In this document: piece after piece, positions 46,031-57,026 of the stretch
How positions within the stretch are numbered: the stretch's first letter is position 1
Layout of the letters: each line of letters begins with the position of its first letter
Assembly (NCBI GenBank): GCA_029747585.1
Contig: JAPEVF010000008.1
Location: forward strand, 124,001-188,000
Length of the DNA: 64,000 bases
Direction of reading: 5' to 3'
Origin: Pleurotus djamor
Taxonomy: Eukaryota > Basidiomycota > Agaricomycetes > Agaricales > Pleurotaceae
Made by a program: the position numbers and the translations under genes
The notes under the pieces: model-generated
Database searches by the model: none
Told to the model about the DNA's origin: nothing
Seen by the model: only the letters and a program-made list of their open reading frames with translations

Positions 46031-48002
46031 TGCTCCCTTCATCATACAACGACAAGGCAAGCCGGCTTTCAATCATCCTGCCACTGACGCTGACAACGGA
46101 CTTCTTGCCCAGGTTGCCTGCTTAGCCTCCCAGCACCATGCCAGCGAGTACAATCGTGCAAAATTTGGCGCAACGGGTATGTCATACGCCGTNCTACCCA
46201 GGCCACAGTTTACGCNGTTCTCCCAGGCTGCTCGCAACATTATTACCCTCTGAGTATATACGCGCCAGCCCAGTTCAAGGATCTGAGACTGCGACAAGAA
46301 TCATATGGACCGTTTGAACCCTGGTGGACTTGCGTTCGTGACGCGACCACGCCCTTGAAACATGATGACAAGGAGAAACTTCAGCTTGAACTTAGTGCTG
46401 CAATGGAAGCACCCCTGGAGCCCAACTCGGCATCAGAGTGCTCAGTCCCATTGCAAAAGCAAAACTCAGCGAACCCTCCCATAAAAACGTCTTCTAGTCA
46501 TCCAATAAAGTCAGTGGCCTCCAATACACTACAAAACTGCTTGCTAAACATTCATTTCTAGTGTTTCCTCCTTGATCCCAGCCGAACTNGTCCCNCTCAT
46601 TTCATCTCACATGGTCCTTGCCTCATCGGGAACTNGCGTGCCTATCTTGGAACTTCCTTCACAGTTTCATCTNCATCGTCTCGTGAATCTACCACCGACA
46701 CCNCAGCTTGGTCACTTCGGCGCACCTTTGTCTTANGCATCGACCAATGAACAAATCCNGTCAGCCACCGCACATATCCGTACGCGTTCCAGTGTGTCGC
46801 AGGCCATGCATGCGGCTATCACCACGCGCCTCGGTATCTACTCACCTTTGGGTACTCATTCCATTCACTCCGTCTTCCCATCTTCTCCTCTCCAGCCGGC
46901 CCGTACTCTTCATGAAGCTAAATCATCCAGAGACGGTGATGCTAGCGCTGTCCTGTACCACCATGCCAATGACTCTGCCGTCTCCCTATCATTATCCGTA
47001 TCTATCAATGTTGAATCCTCCTTGGACGTGGATNTAAATCTTTATGAGCGTTCTCCTTCTAAAATNCTATCGAACAAGCCCGAGGAAGCGATTGACTGGT
47101 AAGCACCCAAACAATACGANCGTCTTCCNCTGGCTGATGGCCTTTGTAGTCCNATGGTTGTACCGCCCCTGGAGACTTTAGGGAAGCCTTGTTCCCTTGC
47201 TTCCACCCCCGCCCTATCTAGAACTTCTTCTATGGGTTCTGACGGCCCCTTCACGCTCGGTAACTTATTGATGTCGTCGTGCCCTGGAAAAAAAGGTACT
47301 GCACCTGAACGTTGTCTATAGTCTCGTGGTTAATCTGTGCTTCCCAGTTCGGCTCCAAGGCCCCACGAGAGGCCGTGCTGGGGTTTGCCGCGACTTGACC
47401 GCAGATCTCACTCGAATATATTCCCTTGGTGTGCGTTGCATAATATGGTGAGCCTCCATGTCTTTGGCTTCAACAGAGCCACTAAATNACCTTGTTATAG
47501 CTGTCTGGATGACGAGGAGTTGAAATACCTTGGCGCGCCATGGCCACAGTATGTTGAAGCTGCCCACGCTTTGGGTTTGGATGTTCTGCGCATTCCCATC
47601 CCTGAAGGGCTTGCGCCTTTGGATCCCCCGTCATTGGACAAAGTCATAACGGAGGTGATCGAGAAGTACACCCTCAATGGGATTTCTGCCCTCGTGCACT
47701 GTCGTGGAGGTGTCGGTCGTGCGGGAGTTATCGCCTGTAGCTGGGTTGCCAAATTGGGCCTCTGTGGGTGGATGAACGATCGAGCTGAAGTCTCCGAGGA
47801 GTCATCGAAGACGAACCATATCGCGACCGAGGCTTGGGGAGGAGGGTTAGAGACGCTTGCTTTCGTGGAGAAAATAGTTGGGTTTGTGAGGCAGCGAAGG
47901 AGTCTGAAGGCCGTGGAGACNTATGANCAAGTCAGCTTCTTGGTTCAGTACGTCGATTTTCTGCAGAGGGGTTTCGGGACGCGCATCTCTAGTGCGNCGT
48001 AA
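46031..48002 (+). CDS. Dual-specificity/tyrosine phosphatase-like protein
   Basis: The N-terminal half reads HHASEYNRAKFGAT, then (after an intron 46171-46220) GCSQHYYPLSIYAPAQFKDL and SYGPFEPWWTCVRD, Ser-rich stretches to about 47100, and DGPFTLGNLLMSSCPGKK. The phosphatase core follows: RGRAGVCRDLTADLTRIYSL, GVRCIICCLDDEELKYLG, HALGLDVLRIPIPEG, and the active-site loop VHCRGGVGRAG (47697-47729; Cys nucleophile, Arg). It ends FLQRGFGTRISSA with TAA at 48000. Cys-based phosphatases of this kind act on phospho-tyrosine/serine; the substrate is unknown. The general-acid Asp probably lies in the DDEEL loop region or after it. The true start is uncertain: an in-frame ATG upstream of HHASEYN was not found, and 46031 is only the earliest likely position. 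Confidence 0.75.
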
Positions 48003-48176
48003 GTACATATTGGAGCATTCTTCGGGTCTATCTGTATAATACCAGGAGGNTATNTAATGTGTATTCTAGTCAATCCCATATAGTCATCAGTTTTTTCGGA
48101 CTTGTTTGTGGTCGCTTTTTTGCATGACAAACACACTCTCTTACCAACACCTCCATCNTTCCTATCCATCCTTGCC

Positions 48177-49619
48177 ATGGCTCAANNACAACCGCTGTTT
48201 ACTTGCCTGTCATGCTCGATCGCATTCACCACTGCCGACGAACAAAGTGCGTTGGTTATCTCTTCGTGAAGAGAATACATACCGATGAAATAAATTGCTT
48301 TAGGAGTGCATTATCGCTCAGATCATCATCGGTATAATATGAAGCGAAGAGTAGCTTCATTACCCCCCGTCACCTTGGCTACTTTCAACCAAAAGATCTT
48401 GGAACGACGCTCAGAGGAAGATTCCGCAGAGAATAAGACGTATCAGTGTGAAATTTGCAAGTATGACCTTAGATCTCGTTATCTCGGAGGGTTTGNGTGA
48501 CACTTTTTTGGCTGTTTAGTAAAACATATACGACGGATGGTGCCTATCGGTCGCACATTAATTCAAAGCGGCATAAAGAGGTTGAAGCCAAGGTCGCTGC
48601 AGGATCNNNGTNGCCTGCTTCAAGCCGAAAGCCCAAGACCGAGGATGCACCTGCCTCTACCTCCGATNCTGCTTCGCAGAGCACTGNCAATGATCAGCCA
48701 ATGCTTGACGAAGAACAGATGATTGANGCAAANATCGCTGCTGCTGANGGAAAGAAGCTTTCCTCTGTNGATTGCNTNTTCTGCNCNCGTCANTTNTCGA
48801 CCTTNGANGAGAACCTNGCCCANATGTCNACAGATCACTCATTCTTCGTTCCCGATGCCGATTATCTTACGGATCTNGTNGCTCTTATTGGNTATCTCGG
48901 GGAGAAAATAGTCGTTGGGAATCTCTGCATATACTGTGGNGCNAAAAGCAAGGATTTCCGAACGTTGGAGGCCGTTCGNAAGCATATGATCGACAAGAGN
49001 CATTGCAAGATCGCGTATGACACGGAGGACGACCGGTTGGAAATATCTGATTACTACGACTTTACCAGTTCTTATGCNGATGNGGATGATGATGACTGGG
49101 AGGACGCAGATGGGGATGAGGTGGGTGATGCAGATGAGGTGGTTGATGAAGATGGNTCTTCNAGTACTTTGAACGACGACATCCCCTCCAGCAAAATAAC
49201 GTATGGCGANTCGAGTTATGAACTCGTCTTACCGTCTGGTGCACGNATAGGCCATCGTAGCATGCGAAGATANTACGCACAATCATTCACNTCNATAGGC
49301 AAACCGAATGAGGATCCGAACTCTGGTGCTGCCATCGTTCGTCGCCTACTCGCTGACAAAAACTCGGCTCTCGTTCCAAGGAAGGGTGGATTTGGTGCNT
49401 ANGGANGTGGTACNGACGTTATCAAGGCTNGNAACGTAGGAGAGGCACGAGAGGCTGGAAGACATGTCAANGAGCANCGCGATCANCGACGGAGAGAAGA
49501 NTTNAAAACGAAAGTNGGCTTCANGCACAACAACCAAAAGCACTTCAGGGATCCATTACTTCANGTAAGCTTCNGAGNCCNCATNGCTGCNATNGCTAAC
49601 ATAAAAACGGGAGCAGTGA
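48177..49619 (+). CDS. REI1: Cytoplasmic 60S maturation factor Rei1
   Basis: Exons 48177-48246, 48304-48460 and 48520-49564 join in phase. A last intron then leaves the stop codon TGA (49617-49619) alone in its exon. The protein has C2H2 fingers: CLSCSIAFTTADEQRVHYRS, CEICNKTYTTDGAYRSHINS, a paired C..FC/TDHSFF segment, and IYCGAKSKDFRTLEAVRKHM. Then comes an acidic stretch (DDDDWEDADGDEVGDADEVV), SYELVLPSGARIGHRSMRRY and the end NNQKHFRDPLLQ. Rei1 releases Arx1/Alb1 and probes the exit tunnel of pre-60S particles. The C-terminal GFRHNNQ.. segment is the conserved tunnel-inserting tail. About fifty Ns fall in exon 3, mainly at third positions. Confidence 0.92.
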
Positions 49620-49710
49620 ACAATGCTGTCTGCTTGCATTATAGAGTAGTGAGGCAAATATCCAAATCACGAAAACACGAAGTACATAAAATAAAAANGT
49701 AGACGAATAA

Positions 49711-52700
49711 TTAATACAAATAAGCNGCAGGAACAACACCTTCTCGTCCTGTCCTGACATCACGAGCGTACCACCAACTGTTTATAACGACATTAGTTCA
49801 ATTNAGGAAAACAGGAAGTAGATGGAGGGACGTACGCTGCGTCTCTATCATCGAGAACCTCTAACTCGGAGCCAGCTGCTATNTGCAGCTCTCCCTCCCC
49901 TTGNCCATCGAAAGAGTAACGCGCGCGTGCTGGACGGCTNTTCTCTTCNTCNAGCATNCCGCCGACNGCGTCAGAGGGGGTTTCTGCTCGCACATAGTTG
50001 CTAGCATCAGGTCCGAAGGGGTCCTGCTCTGCTGTNGAAGGGCTCTTCTCATCTTTTTCAGCATAACCAGCCAGGAAAGGACTGGTGCCTAAAATCGTGG
50101 TNCGGGTGGCAGCGTTGATGTGNTCCAACAGTGATGACGGNCGATGCTGAGTGGAATCATCGTCTTCCTCNGCATCCGNACCATCCATTTTGCGCAANTT
50201 GTCATCTCNNCGAGAGAACAGGGTCCATAGGATCCCNATCANTGCCANGAGGAANACNACACCAGCAGCGATGGCGATGGAGATGAGAATGACCACCCCA
50301 GTGGCGAGGAATGCTACGACTAGATGAGTAAAAGAGGATATTGCACNGATAAGGTACTCACTACGACGAGTGAAGCTGAATGATTGGAGAGAGCGGAAAA
50401 GGGAGGAGATGGAACCTGTCGATCCCGTCTCTGTTGATGAAGCGATATAGGGTATGAAGCTCTGGCCNTCATAGAGTGCGGCGGAGAAGTTGCCAAAGCT
50501 GGAATCGAANAGGTCACCCGAAACCATAAGCATACGATCCTGCTCGATTAGTTCGTTGCCGCTGTGTAGGTCTTGGACGGGAACCATGGTCAACTGAGCC
50601 ACGTTGGTGTCNCCCTGTAAACTAGATTCTGGGAGGGAATCAATGGACTGGACGTGGTAGGAAGCAAGAGAAACTTACGCAGGAGTCGCCATGATGTACC
50701 ATTCCAATGCGTCAAGAAGGACGANCCGTCTCCAGCCNNGCCTGCGGCGAAAAGGTTGTTGGCATTTGCNTCGTTGGTCTCNAGAGCAGTGACGGGACCC
50801 GGGACCTCACTGCTCGTCCCAACAGGCGACCATGTCACGTTGGCAATGCCATACCGGGCTACGCTAGCAAGGGTACCATCCGACAACGCCATGGAGCCAG
50901 CGACAATGAGGGTATCAGGCTCATTCTGCAAAGAAAGATCAGCCTGGAATGGAAAAGGATGTAATGATAAGCACATACCGGGATATCGAGTACGGTAGCG
51001 ACCTGGCCACTGATACCACTACCCAATGCACTCCAGCGCCTCGAAGGGATATCCATAGAACAGATGGCAGCACAGGGGAGAGATCCCACAGCGTTGAAGA
51101 TACCTGCAACAAAGAGTGTGTTCCCCGCTACTTTCAATGCGCGAACTGAGGGCGCGGCGGATGGTGCTTGAAGTGCAAGAACGTTTTCGTTGTCCCATTG
51201 TTGACTTTGTAGATCGTAAACAGCCAAACTGTTTATAGGCGAACCGGCGAGGGTAAATTCACCGCCGATGTAGAGCTTGTTCTGCGCGACTACAAGGGAG
51301 CGCACAGTGCCGTTGATCTGTGTCCCTTGTAAGGGAGATACAGTATCCGTATCGGGATTATAGATAGCGACACCTTGAGCCGCGGTAGTGGAGCCCGTGA
51401 CGCTGAAGGAGAAGTTTCCGCCAAAGATGACGAGATCACTCGAAGATGAGCCATTGGTCCAGAAGATGCCGGTGAGCACAGAGGGGGCGAGGGAGGGGAT
51501 CAAAGGAGGCAAAGGGGCGAGTTGGGTAGAAGTTTGACGAGAGAATAAACGAGATATGGCCGTGTGGGAGAACCACATCGTCGACAGAGGGAAATGTGAA
51601 CGGGTAACATGACGTTTGCGAACTTGGGAGGGGGTATTGGCGGAGAAGGGGCTTTGAAGCTGAGCACTCAGAGGTGCGAAACTGGGAAGACCATCGTTTC
51701 CATTCTTCACCATGACCAAACCGGGCGCGCCGAAACGTCTAGCAGCCGATACTTGTCCAGCGGCGAACTGCTCAGTGGAAGAGCCGTTGACTACTAGCGT
51801 CATGTCTCCACGAACGTAGCTTCCATCGTTTACCCAAGAACCTGAAGCCGGGTTCCAGGTAGCCAATCCACCAACAAGAGCACCATCCTCACTACCCACA
51901 GACTGGGGTATTCTGGTGAAAGCGCCAGCAAACTGGATGTGTCCATCGGCATTGCCCACACTACGAACGGGACCGTTGAGGCCAGCTTGAAGGGGTCGCC
52001 ACTGGTTTTGGTTTATGTCGTACACAGCAGCATTGCGCAAGGCACCTTGAGTCGTTGGAGATGCGGTGTCAGAGAAGGAACCTCCGACGAAGAGGAGGTC
52101 GCCGTTCAGGACCATTGACGACACAGCACCGTTGAGACCATTGGCAGCCAAGGCCGATAGCGTGTTGTCCTTGAAGGCAAATATACTTCTAGCGCCAGAT
52201 GAGGCGTTGAAGTCACCTGCGATGAATATCGTGCCAGAAGGGTGATGGACAACGCTGGATATCGAAGGGAAGGCGCCAGACGAAATGCTTGCCCCGAGTT
52301 GATTGGCGAGGGAAAAGCCAACCGAGTCCAGGGAGGATTCTGTCGAGTTGGGCAAGGCACTGCGCGCATCGACATTACCAGATGCATCGAATGGCCATTC
52401 AAAGAATCCGTAGCCGGTGCGGCCATTCCGCGAGGACGCTCCGGTGGCGTTTGATCCTTGGGCAACACCAGTGGAATCAACGGTTCGCAGGATGAGCTGC
52501 ACACGATCAGCGACAATCTCGTAAAGGCCATCTTCGCCATTACCGGCAGGGGTATCGGCAAGAGTCAACTGGATAGTAGTCGAGAATGTGTCCGTAGTGG
52601 GGAATATAGGTCCATTGTAGATCAACTGTTGTGCATTGTCAGAGTTCTGCTGGGAGATGACGGTCGTGGACGGCGGTAGGCCATTTCCGGGGAATATTGT

Positions 52701-54199
52701 GACCTTGACAGAGGTACGTCTACCACATCTTGGGAAGTTGTTGCAACCTGGCGTAAGAAGGGAGACCTCATAGACGCCACTAGCGGAGACATAGGGCATC
52801 CATGTGAACGTGGGTGCCTCAGAAGTTCTCCCAACAAGTATAGTAGCGATACGAACTTCCTGCACCGTTCCAGGAATGTCAGTAATGGAAGACCTGTCTT
52901 CCCAAACACCGGTTTGAGAAGCATTGGAAGGATTTGGAGCAAAGCAACTGTTTCCATTGCCAGCAGGTATGGACGAAGCGAAAGCACCCGAGGAAAGCAG
53001 TTGGAAAATATGGAGTCCTGGCGAGGCACCAATGAAGCGTGATAGCTTGACCTGAGCACCAGTAATGGCGACATTTCCATCGAATAGGAAATCCTGGAAG
53101 GGGATGGTGCTGTCCGTTGACAGAGGGCACTCGGTACAAGTTGCGTTCTGCTGCGTAACAGGATCTGTATACGTCAAAGACCTGACAGTGTTATCTGGGA
53201 TAGTGGTCACACTGTTGAAGATGAGTTAATATGGATGAATTAAAGGGCAAGAGGCACGAACCTGAAGAGTGTTGTTCCACGGCCTTGTTGGAAGGTGTTT
53301 CCGAGGCGCACGCCACTCGCAGATATGGACGCGAAAGTTCGAACGGTGATCAAAGCCGTGCTTCCATCTTCACCAAACCATGATTGGCCAGGCCCGTCCG
53401 GTCCTGATGGACACAGGATGGCACTAATATCAGCAAACTGTGGGTCAGAGGAAGGTGGAGAGCCTTGGATTTGGTTGGGCTGGATGGGGACGGGGACAAG
53501 GGATGCTGAAAACGGTGTGGCGCCTGAGGAGAAGGGAACTCGAGGGTTGTTCGTGAAATTGAGAGATGATGTGCTTCCTTGGTAGGATGTCAGGAAGGAG
53601 CCTGCAAAGAAGAGACTGTTTCGAGTAGAGTTGGTTGTGATGGAGGAAACACGGGCACCAGCACCAGAGAGGCCTGTGAAAGGTGGTGGAGACCATGAAG
53701 ATGCTCGGGCATCCCACACTGCAACCGATGACGATGGGGAAGAAAAGTTTCCTCCTGCCCAAACCCTCGACCTCTCATCATCACAAAACAGAGAATCGAC
53801 CTGACTATTGGGGCCATCCGTCCCTAGGCTACTGAAGCCCCGCGAACGTGAATAAGACGCGACGTTGACGGCGGGGGTGCCATTGACAGAAGAGAATGAA
53901 CCGGCAAAATAGAAAGAATCGCCGAGTTGGCAGCCCGAGTTAATCTTTCCCCCGGGGTTTGTTGATCCCAAGCGCGAGAAAGAACCGTCTTGAGAACGTG
54001 AAAAGAGTGTCGAAGTGGAAGGGTCGAAAACAGCAGATGAGTATGAATCGTCAACAAGGTCGAAACCGGCGAAGGAGCCTGCCAGGCCAACTTTCCCCAT
54101 ACGATCAAAATCGATGCGAGGAAGATTGGCCAGAGCGGGGCTGGCAAGGAGGACGGCGAGGGCGTGAAGATAAATCATTTGTTGCGCCAGGGTGCCCAT
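49711..54199 (-). CDS. RAX2: Rax2 cell-polarity protein with C-terminal SH3 domain
   Basis: The ATG at 54199 starts MGTLAQQMIYLHALAVLLAS, a signal peptide. The lumenal part is a long kelch-like beta-propeller: GSFAGFDLVDD, GDSFYFAGSFSSVNGT, RVWAGGNFSSPSSSVAVWD, then NTVRSLTYTDPVTQQN and many repeats (LFVGGSFSDTASPTTQ, LYIGGEFTLAGSPINSLAVY). One membrane helix (VAFLATGVVILISIAIA, about 50250-50310) is followed by an acidic cytosolic region (EEDDDSTQH). A final split exon (to 49711) completes an SH3 fold: RARYSFDGQGEGEL, EVLDDRDAAWWYARDVRTGR, EGVVPAAYLY. Rax2 marks growth sites with Rax1 in yeast. Yeast Rax2 has no SH3. The last splice joins at GC|T (Ala) to TGGTGG. Confidence 0.88.
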
Positions 54200-54459
54200 G
54201 GCGGGGACGCGTATTACAGGGGGTATCTTTGCCTCCCTCGACGGAGAGACGACTTTGTAGACGTAGCAGGAAAAAATGAGAGTGAGGCCGAGAAAAGAGC
54301 AGAGAAACTCACGGAATGAGCGTTGTTGAGGACAAGTTGGAAGAGGGTCGTCAAGGCGCGTGTCAAACCAACAATGTTCGGTAACAGCCGAAATTGCTAA
54401 GCGCCCGTGTAGTCGTTCCCCGACTGCTTCCACCCGCAACAACGCCAACAACGCCAACG
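54200..54459. promoter_or_regulatory. Shared divergent promoter, RAX2 / complex I subunit
   Basis: It is 260 bases between divergent start codons. No clear element recognised. Confidence 0.35.
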
Positions 54460-55008
54460 ATGTCGCTCCTTGCGAGACGCTGCTGGTCACTTCGCACCAC
54501 TATCCAGAGAAGAGCAGCTTCCACCCACTCACACCCCCCTACCTCTTCGACTCACGATTTTCCGAAAGAAGGTCAGTCTCGGACTTTATTTCTTCGTATT
54601 TCTTGGACTTCAACTTTGCTGGTAGGCTTCAGCGGAGCCTTCTGGCGCAATTCTGTCCTTCTCTCTCTCCTTGGTGCAGCGTGCTACAAGTATGCACCAG
54701 CGGCAGATGAAGACGCATACCTCACCCGATGGATTGCATTATACTCTGTTCCTCGCGACGTCTGGCTCAATTTGAACGTCAAGCACACCGCGATGCAGCA
54801 AACAGTTTCGGAGCAGAACCTCCTCGTGGCCGACGCTCAGTTACCCAAAGTTCATAGATTCCGTTACCCACAGTACGTCTCCTCGTTGAATCCATCCACC
54901 TCATTTAATTGATTTCATATTTGTAGGCTCCTGGATCAGGCATCGCCATTCCTGACGCCCGTAGGACTGGATGTTGACAACTCGAAGATTGCCGTGGAGC
55001 GAGGTTGA
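54460..55008 (+). CDS. Mitochondrial protein resembling the fungal complex I 17.8 kDa subunit
   Basis: Exons 54460-54571, 54626-54872 and 54927-55008 give about 146 residues. MSLLARRCWSLRTTIQRRAA is a presequence. GFSGAFWRNSVLLSLLGAAC includes one membrane helix, then DEDAYLTRWIALYSVPRDVW, LNLNVKHTAMQQTVSEQNLL and KVHRFRYPQLLDQASPFLTP. The order TRW.A....P..VW, EQNLL and V.R.RYP matches the accessory subunit described in Neurospora as 17.8 kDa. The first intron (54572-54625) is 54 bases, a multiple of three with no stop, so unspliced reading is also open. It would sit in the inner-membrane arm of NADH:ubiquinone oxidoreductase. Confidence 0.6.
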
Positions 55009-55160
55009 GAATTTTAGATAAACACTCGTAGACATGATCAATGTAAGCTGCTTGGAAGGCTTATGACAGCAAACCTGCTGGGTCTATTTGCAACTTTATT
55101 TCCGTCCGTTGACATCGTCAAGTGCCACAAACACATCTCTCGATAACACCATCTCTATCT

Positions 55161-55664
55161 ATGTCTCAAGTACCACACCTAACACTACACGTTCCACGCT
55201 CGCCACTACTTTCAGACCTCGACTTCCGCTTTACAGCCAAAACAGGCTCACTCCTCTCTGCCCTCCTCACGAAGCGGATTATCAGTACAGTCTATGATTC
55301 TGGTCGTACGACAGGCCATGACTCCCCAACGGAACCTCATCCTGATCCTATTGAGTACACCCGCATAGACGACACACCCGCCCGTCGCCATTCCTTTGCC
55401 CCGCCTTTACCGAAAAGCGACGTTGTAGGAGGCAGAGGTCCATCGTCGCAGGGCGTGATCGCCCTTCTGAATCTGCTGGACAGTTTCGATGCAGATGTCG
55501 CTATGCAGGTTGCGCGAGTGAAAGACGGCGTGAAGGAAGCCCGAGAGGCGATTCAGGAGTATCGTCAGGAGCGCCAAGCACGAGAGACCCTCAAGCAGGA
55601 AAGGCTGAAGGAGGAGAAACTAGCGACAAAGGAAATCGGAGGAGATTTCTGGCTGGGCGTTTGA
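55161..55664 (+). CDS. Unrecognised 168-residue protein, intron-free
   Basis: A single open frame starts at MSQVPHLTLHVPRSPLLSDL and contains FTAKTGSLLSALLTKRIIST. It then runs through a Pro/His/Asp-rich loop, QGVIALLNLLDSFDADVAMQ, and a charged helix (KEAREAIQEYRQERQARETL) that ends KEIGGDFWLGV. The lack of introns is unusual for this window. A helical, possibly coiled-coil C-terminus is the only structural clue. It lies 152 bases downstream of the complex I subunit gene on the same strand. Confidence 0.6.
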   Translation: MSQVPHLTLHVPRSPLLSDLDFRFTAKTGSLLSALLTKRIISTVYDSGRTTGHDSPTEPHPDPIEYTRIDDTPARRHSFAPPLPKSDVVGGRGPSSQGVIALLNLLDSFDADVAMQVARVKDGVKEAREAIQEYRQERQARETLKQERLKEEKLATKEIGGDFWLGV

Positions 55665-55797
55665 TTCGGACGTATCTCCCATCGTGGTTACTTGTCTCTC
55701 CTTCTCCACAACCTTCACATCTGTTCACATCCTTACTTGTATTCCCCACCACATCATGGGTACTTGCCTTACTGCATGCCTCAACATACACCACTTA

Positions 55798-56370
55798 ATG
55801 TCTGAGATTAGCTGAAACTCGCGCACCAGCAAGATCAACCTCTTTGGACACTGATGCTGTTAACAAGTTGGAGAGCTTGTTGAGTCACAGGCCTGACAAG
55901 AACGAGCTCGTTGAGAGAAATATCCTCAAGAGTCTGTCATATCACACCGTTCCAGACGATTACCGCATTCAACTTGCATTTAGATGACAAGGGCATCGCG
56001 CCGGGTCTCGTTGCAGCAAGAGAGAAATTAGAGAGGTCACAGCTCGAGGTAAGTTGATCTATAATCTATTATTTGGTATATTTTACGATATATACGCCTG
56101 CAGGACAAACTGGATCATGCCCTTCAGCAGCGCCCCAAAGCTGAAGAACTTGTCAAGGAAGGCATTTTGCATGGCAAGTACAACGTCCTCCCTTCAGAGG
56201 ACACCAGTAGCCAACTGATGCGACAGAGAATGATGTTCCTGCTTAAATTATGGTTGTGGAGAGCTGTATTATCAGGTAAAATGGGTGATTTGTATAAGAA
56301 TTCAAAGAAGGAAACGCACGAGTTTTGTATGAATAACTGTAGGATAGCACGGTTGGAAAGAATGNCCTAG
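55798..56370 (+). CDS. RPEL-repeat protein (5' and 3' ends uncertain)
   Basis: Two RPEL repeats are clear: KLESLLSHRPDKNELVERN and KLDHALQQRPKAEELVKEG, joined by DDKGIAPGLVAAREKLERSQ. RPEL motifs bind G-actin in animal MRTF/Phactr proteins; fungi have short RPEL proteins of unclear role. Exons run from about 55812 to 55951, 55983-56049 and 56104 onwards. The best start is ATG 55798 (MSEI), but the frame to the downstream ETRAPARSTSLDTDAV needs one base fewer; either that or the start lies elsewhere. After ILH the frame is open to 56370; that tail is unlike the family and may be intronic. Confidence 0.65.
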
Positions 56371-57026
56371 TCTTCATCNCGGTTTTTTCTGTTGCTCCTG
56401 ATCCTTTCCCGCATCTCCGCTGCTGCCCGGCGCGTTCCAGCGCTGCCGGCCCAACCACGCTGACGCAGCCACCCGACAATCCTGGGCGTGCATGCAGCGG
56501 TCAGGCCCACTCTGACTGGTAAGAACAGAGTCTTATGCACGGTGTAGGCCAGCACAAGCATGGCGTAAAACCCTTCTTGGCCTGGGGCTTTCGGAACATC
56601 CCCGAGGTGGTCGAGTTCATCCCGACCGGGTTCGGGGGGAGATGAATGAAGAGTTTGAGCAATGAACTCTTTTGCTGCAGTAGCGACGCGCGAAACGTGT
56701 TCAGCACCTATGAGCTGGATGCCGACAAACGCCACGCCAAAGTCCAGGGCGGAGAGTATGAGGTAGACTCCGAGTGCATACCACCCGTACGACTTTATTA
56801 GATGTTTCAGACGCTGCGACATTGAGGCATCGGGTGGCAGAGAGGGATGCAGTTGCGGTGAAGGCGGCGGAGAGGGCGAACGCGACGTCAGCCGTGCCGG
56901 GAAACGGGTGAAGAGACGATTTGAAGAGCTCTGCATGGGATACAGCCTGCTCGCAACCGGCAGAATTGGAGTTGAGAGTCGAGGGATGAGTCCTCGCAGA
57001 ATTGGGATCCTCGTCATCAAACGCAT
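56367..57026 (-). CDS. DUF1279 (FAM210/NAT2-like) mitochondrial membrane protein
   Basis: This is an intron-free frame of about 219 residues from ATG 57026. MRLMTRIPILRGLIPRLSTP is a basic presequence. After a Ser/Pro linker comes the DUF1279 core: RLKHLIKSYGWYALGVYLIL, SALDFGVAFVGIQLIGAEHV and YAMLVLAYTVHKTLFLPVRV, then TAACTPRIVGWLRQRGW. The conserved KYG/SYGW..GVY..LS segment places it in FAM210/Nat2-like inner-membrane proteins. It ends in a charged RERIRSNRKN.DED tail. The start is only 98 bases from the divergent SPE2 start. Confidence 0.85.
   Translation of the reverse strand: MRLMTRIPILRGLIPRLSTPILPVASRLYPMQSSSNRLFTRFPARLTSRSPSPPPSPQLHPSLPPDASMSQRLKHLIKSYGWYALGVYLILSALDFGVAFVGIQLIGAEHVSRVATAAKEFIAQTLHSSPPEPGRDELDHLGDVPKAPGQEGFYAMLVLAYTVHKTLFLPVRVGLTAACTPRIVGWLRQRGWAGSAGTRRAAAEMRERIRSNRKNXDED

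Noticed and set aside
50859..53210. Reading RAX2 as two genes because of two long frames
   Set aside because: The frames join through a small intron near 53210-53270 and form one continuous propeller.
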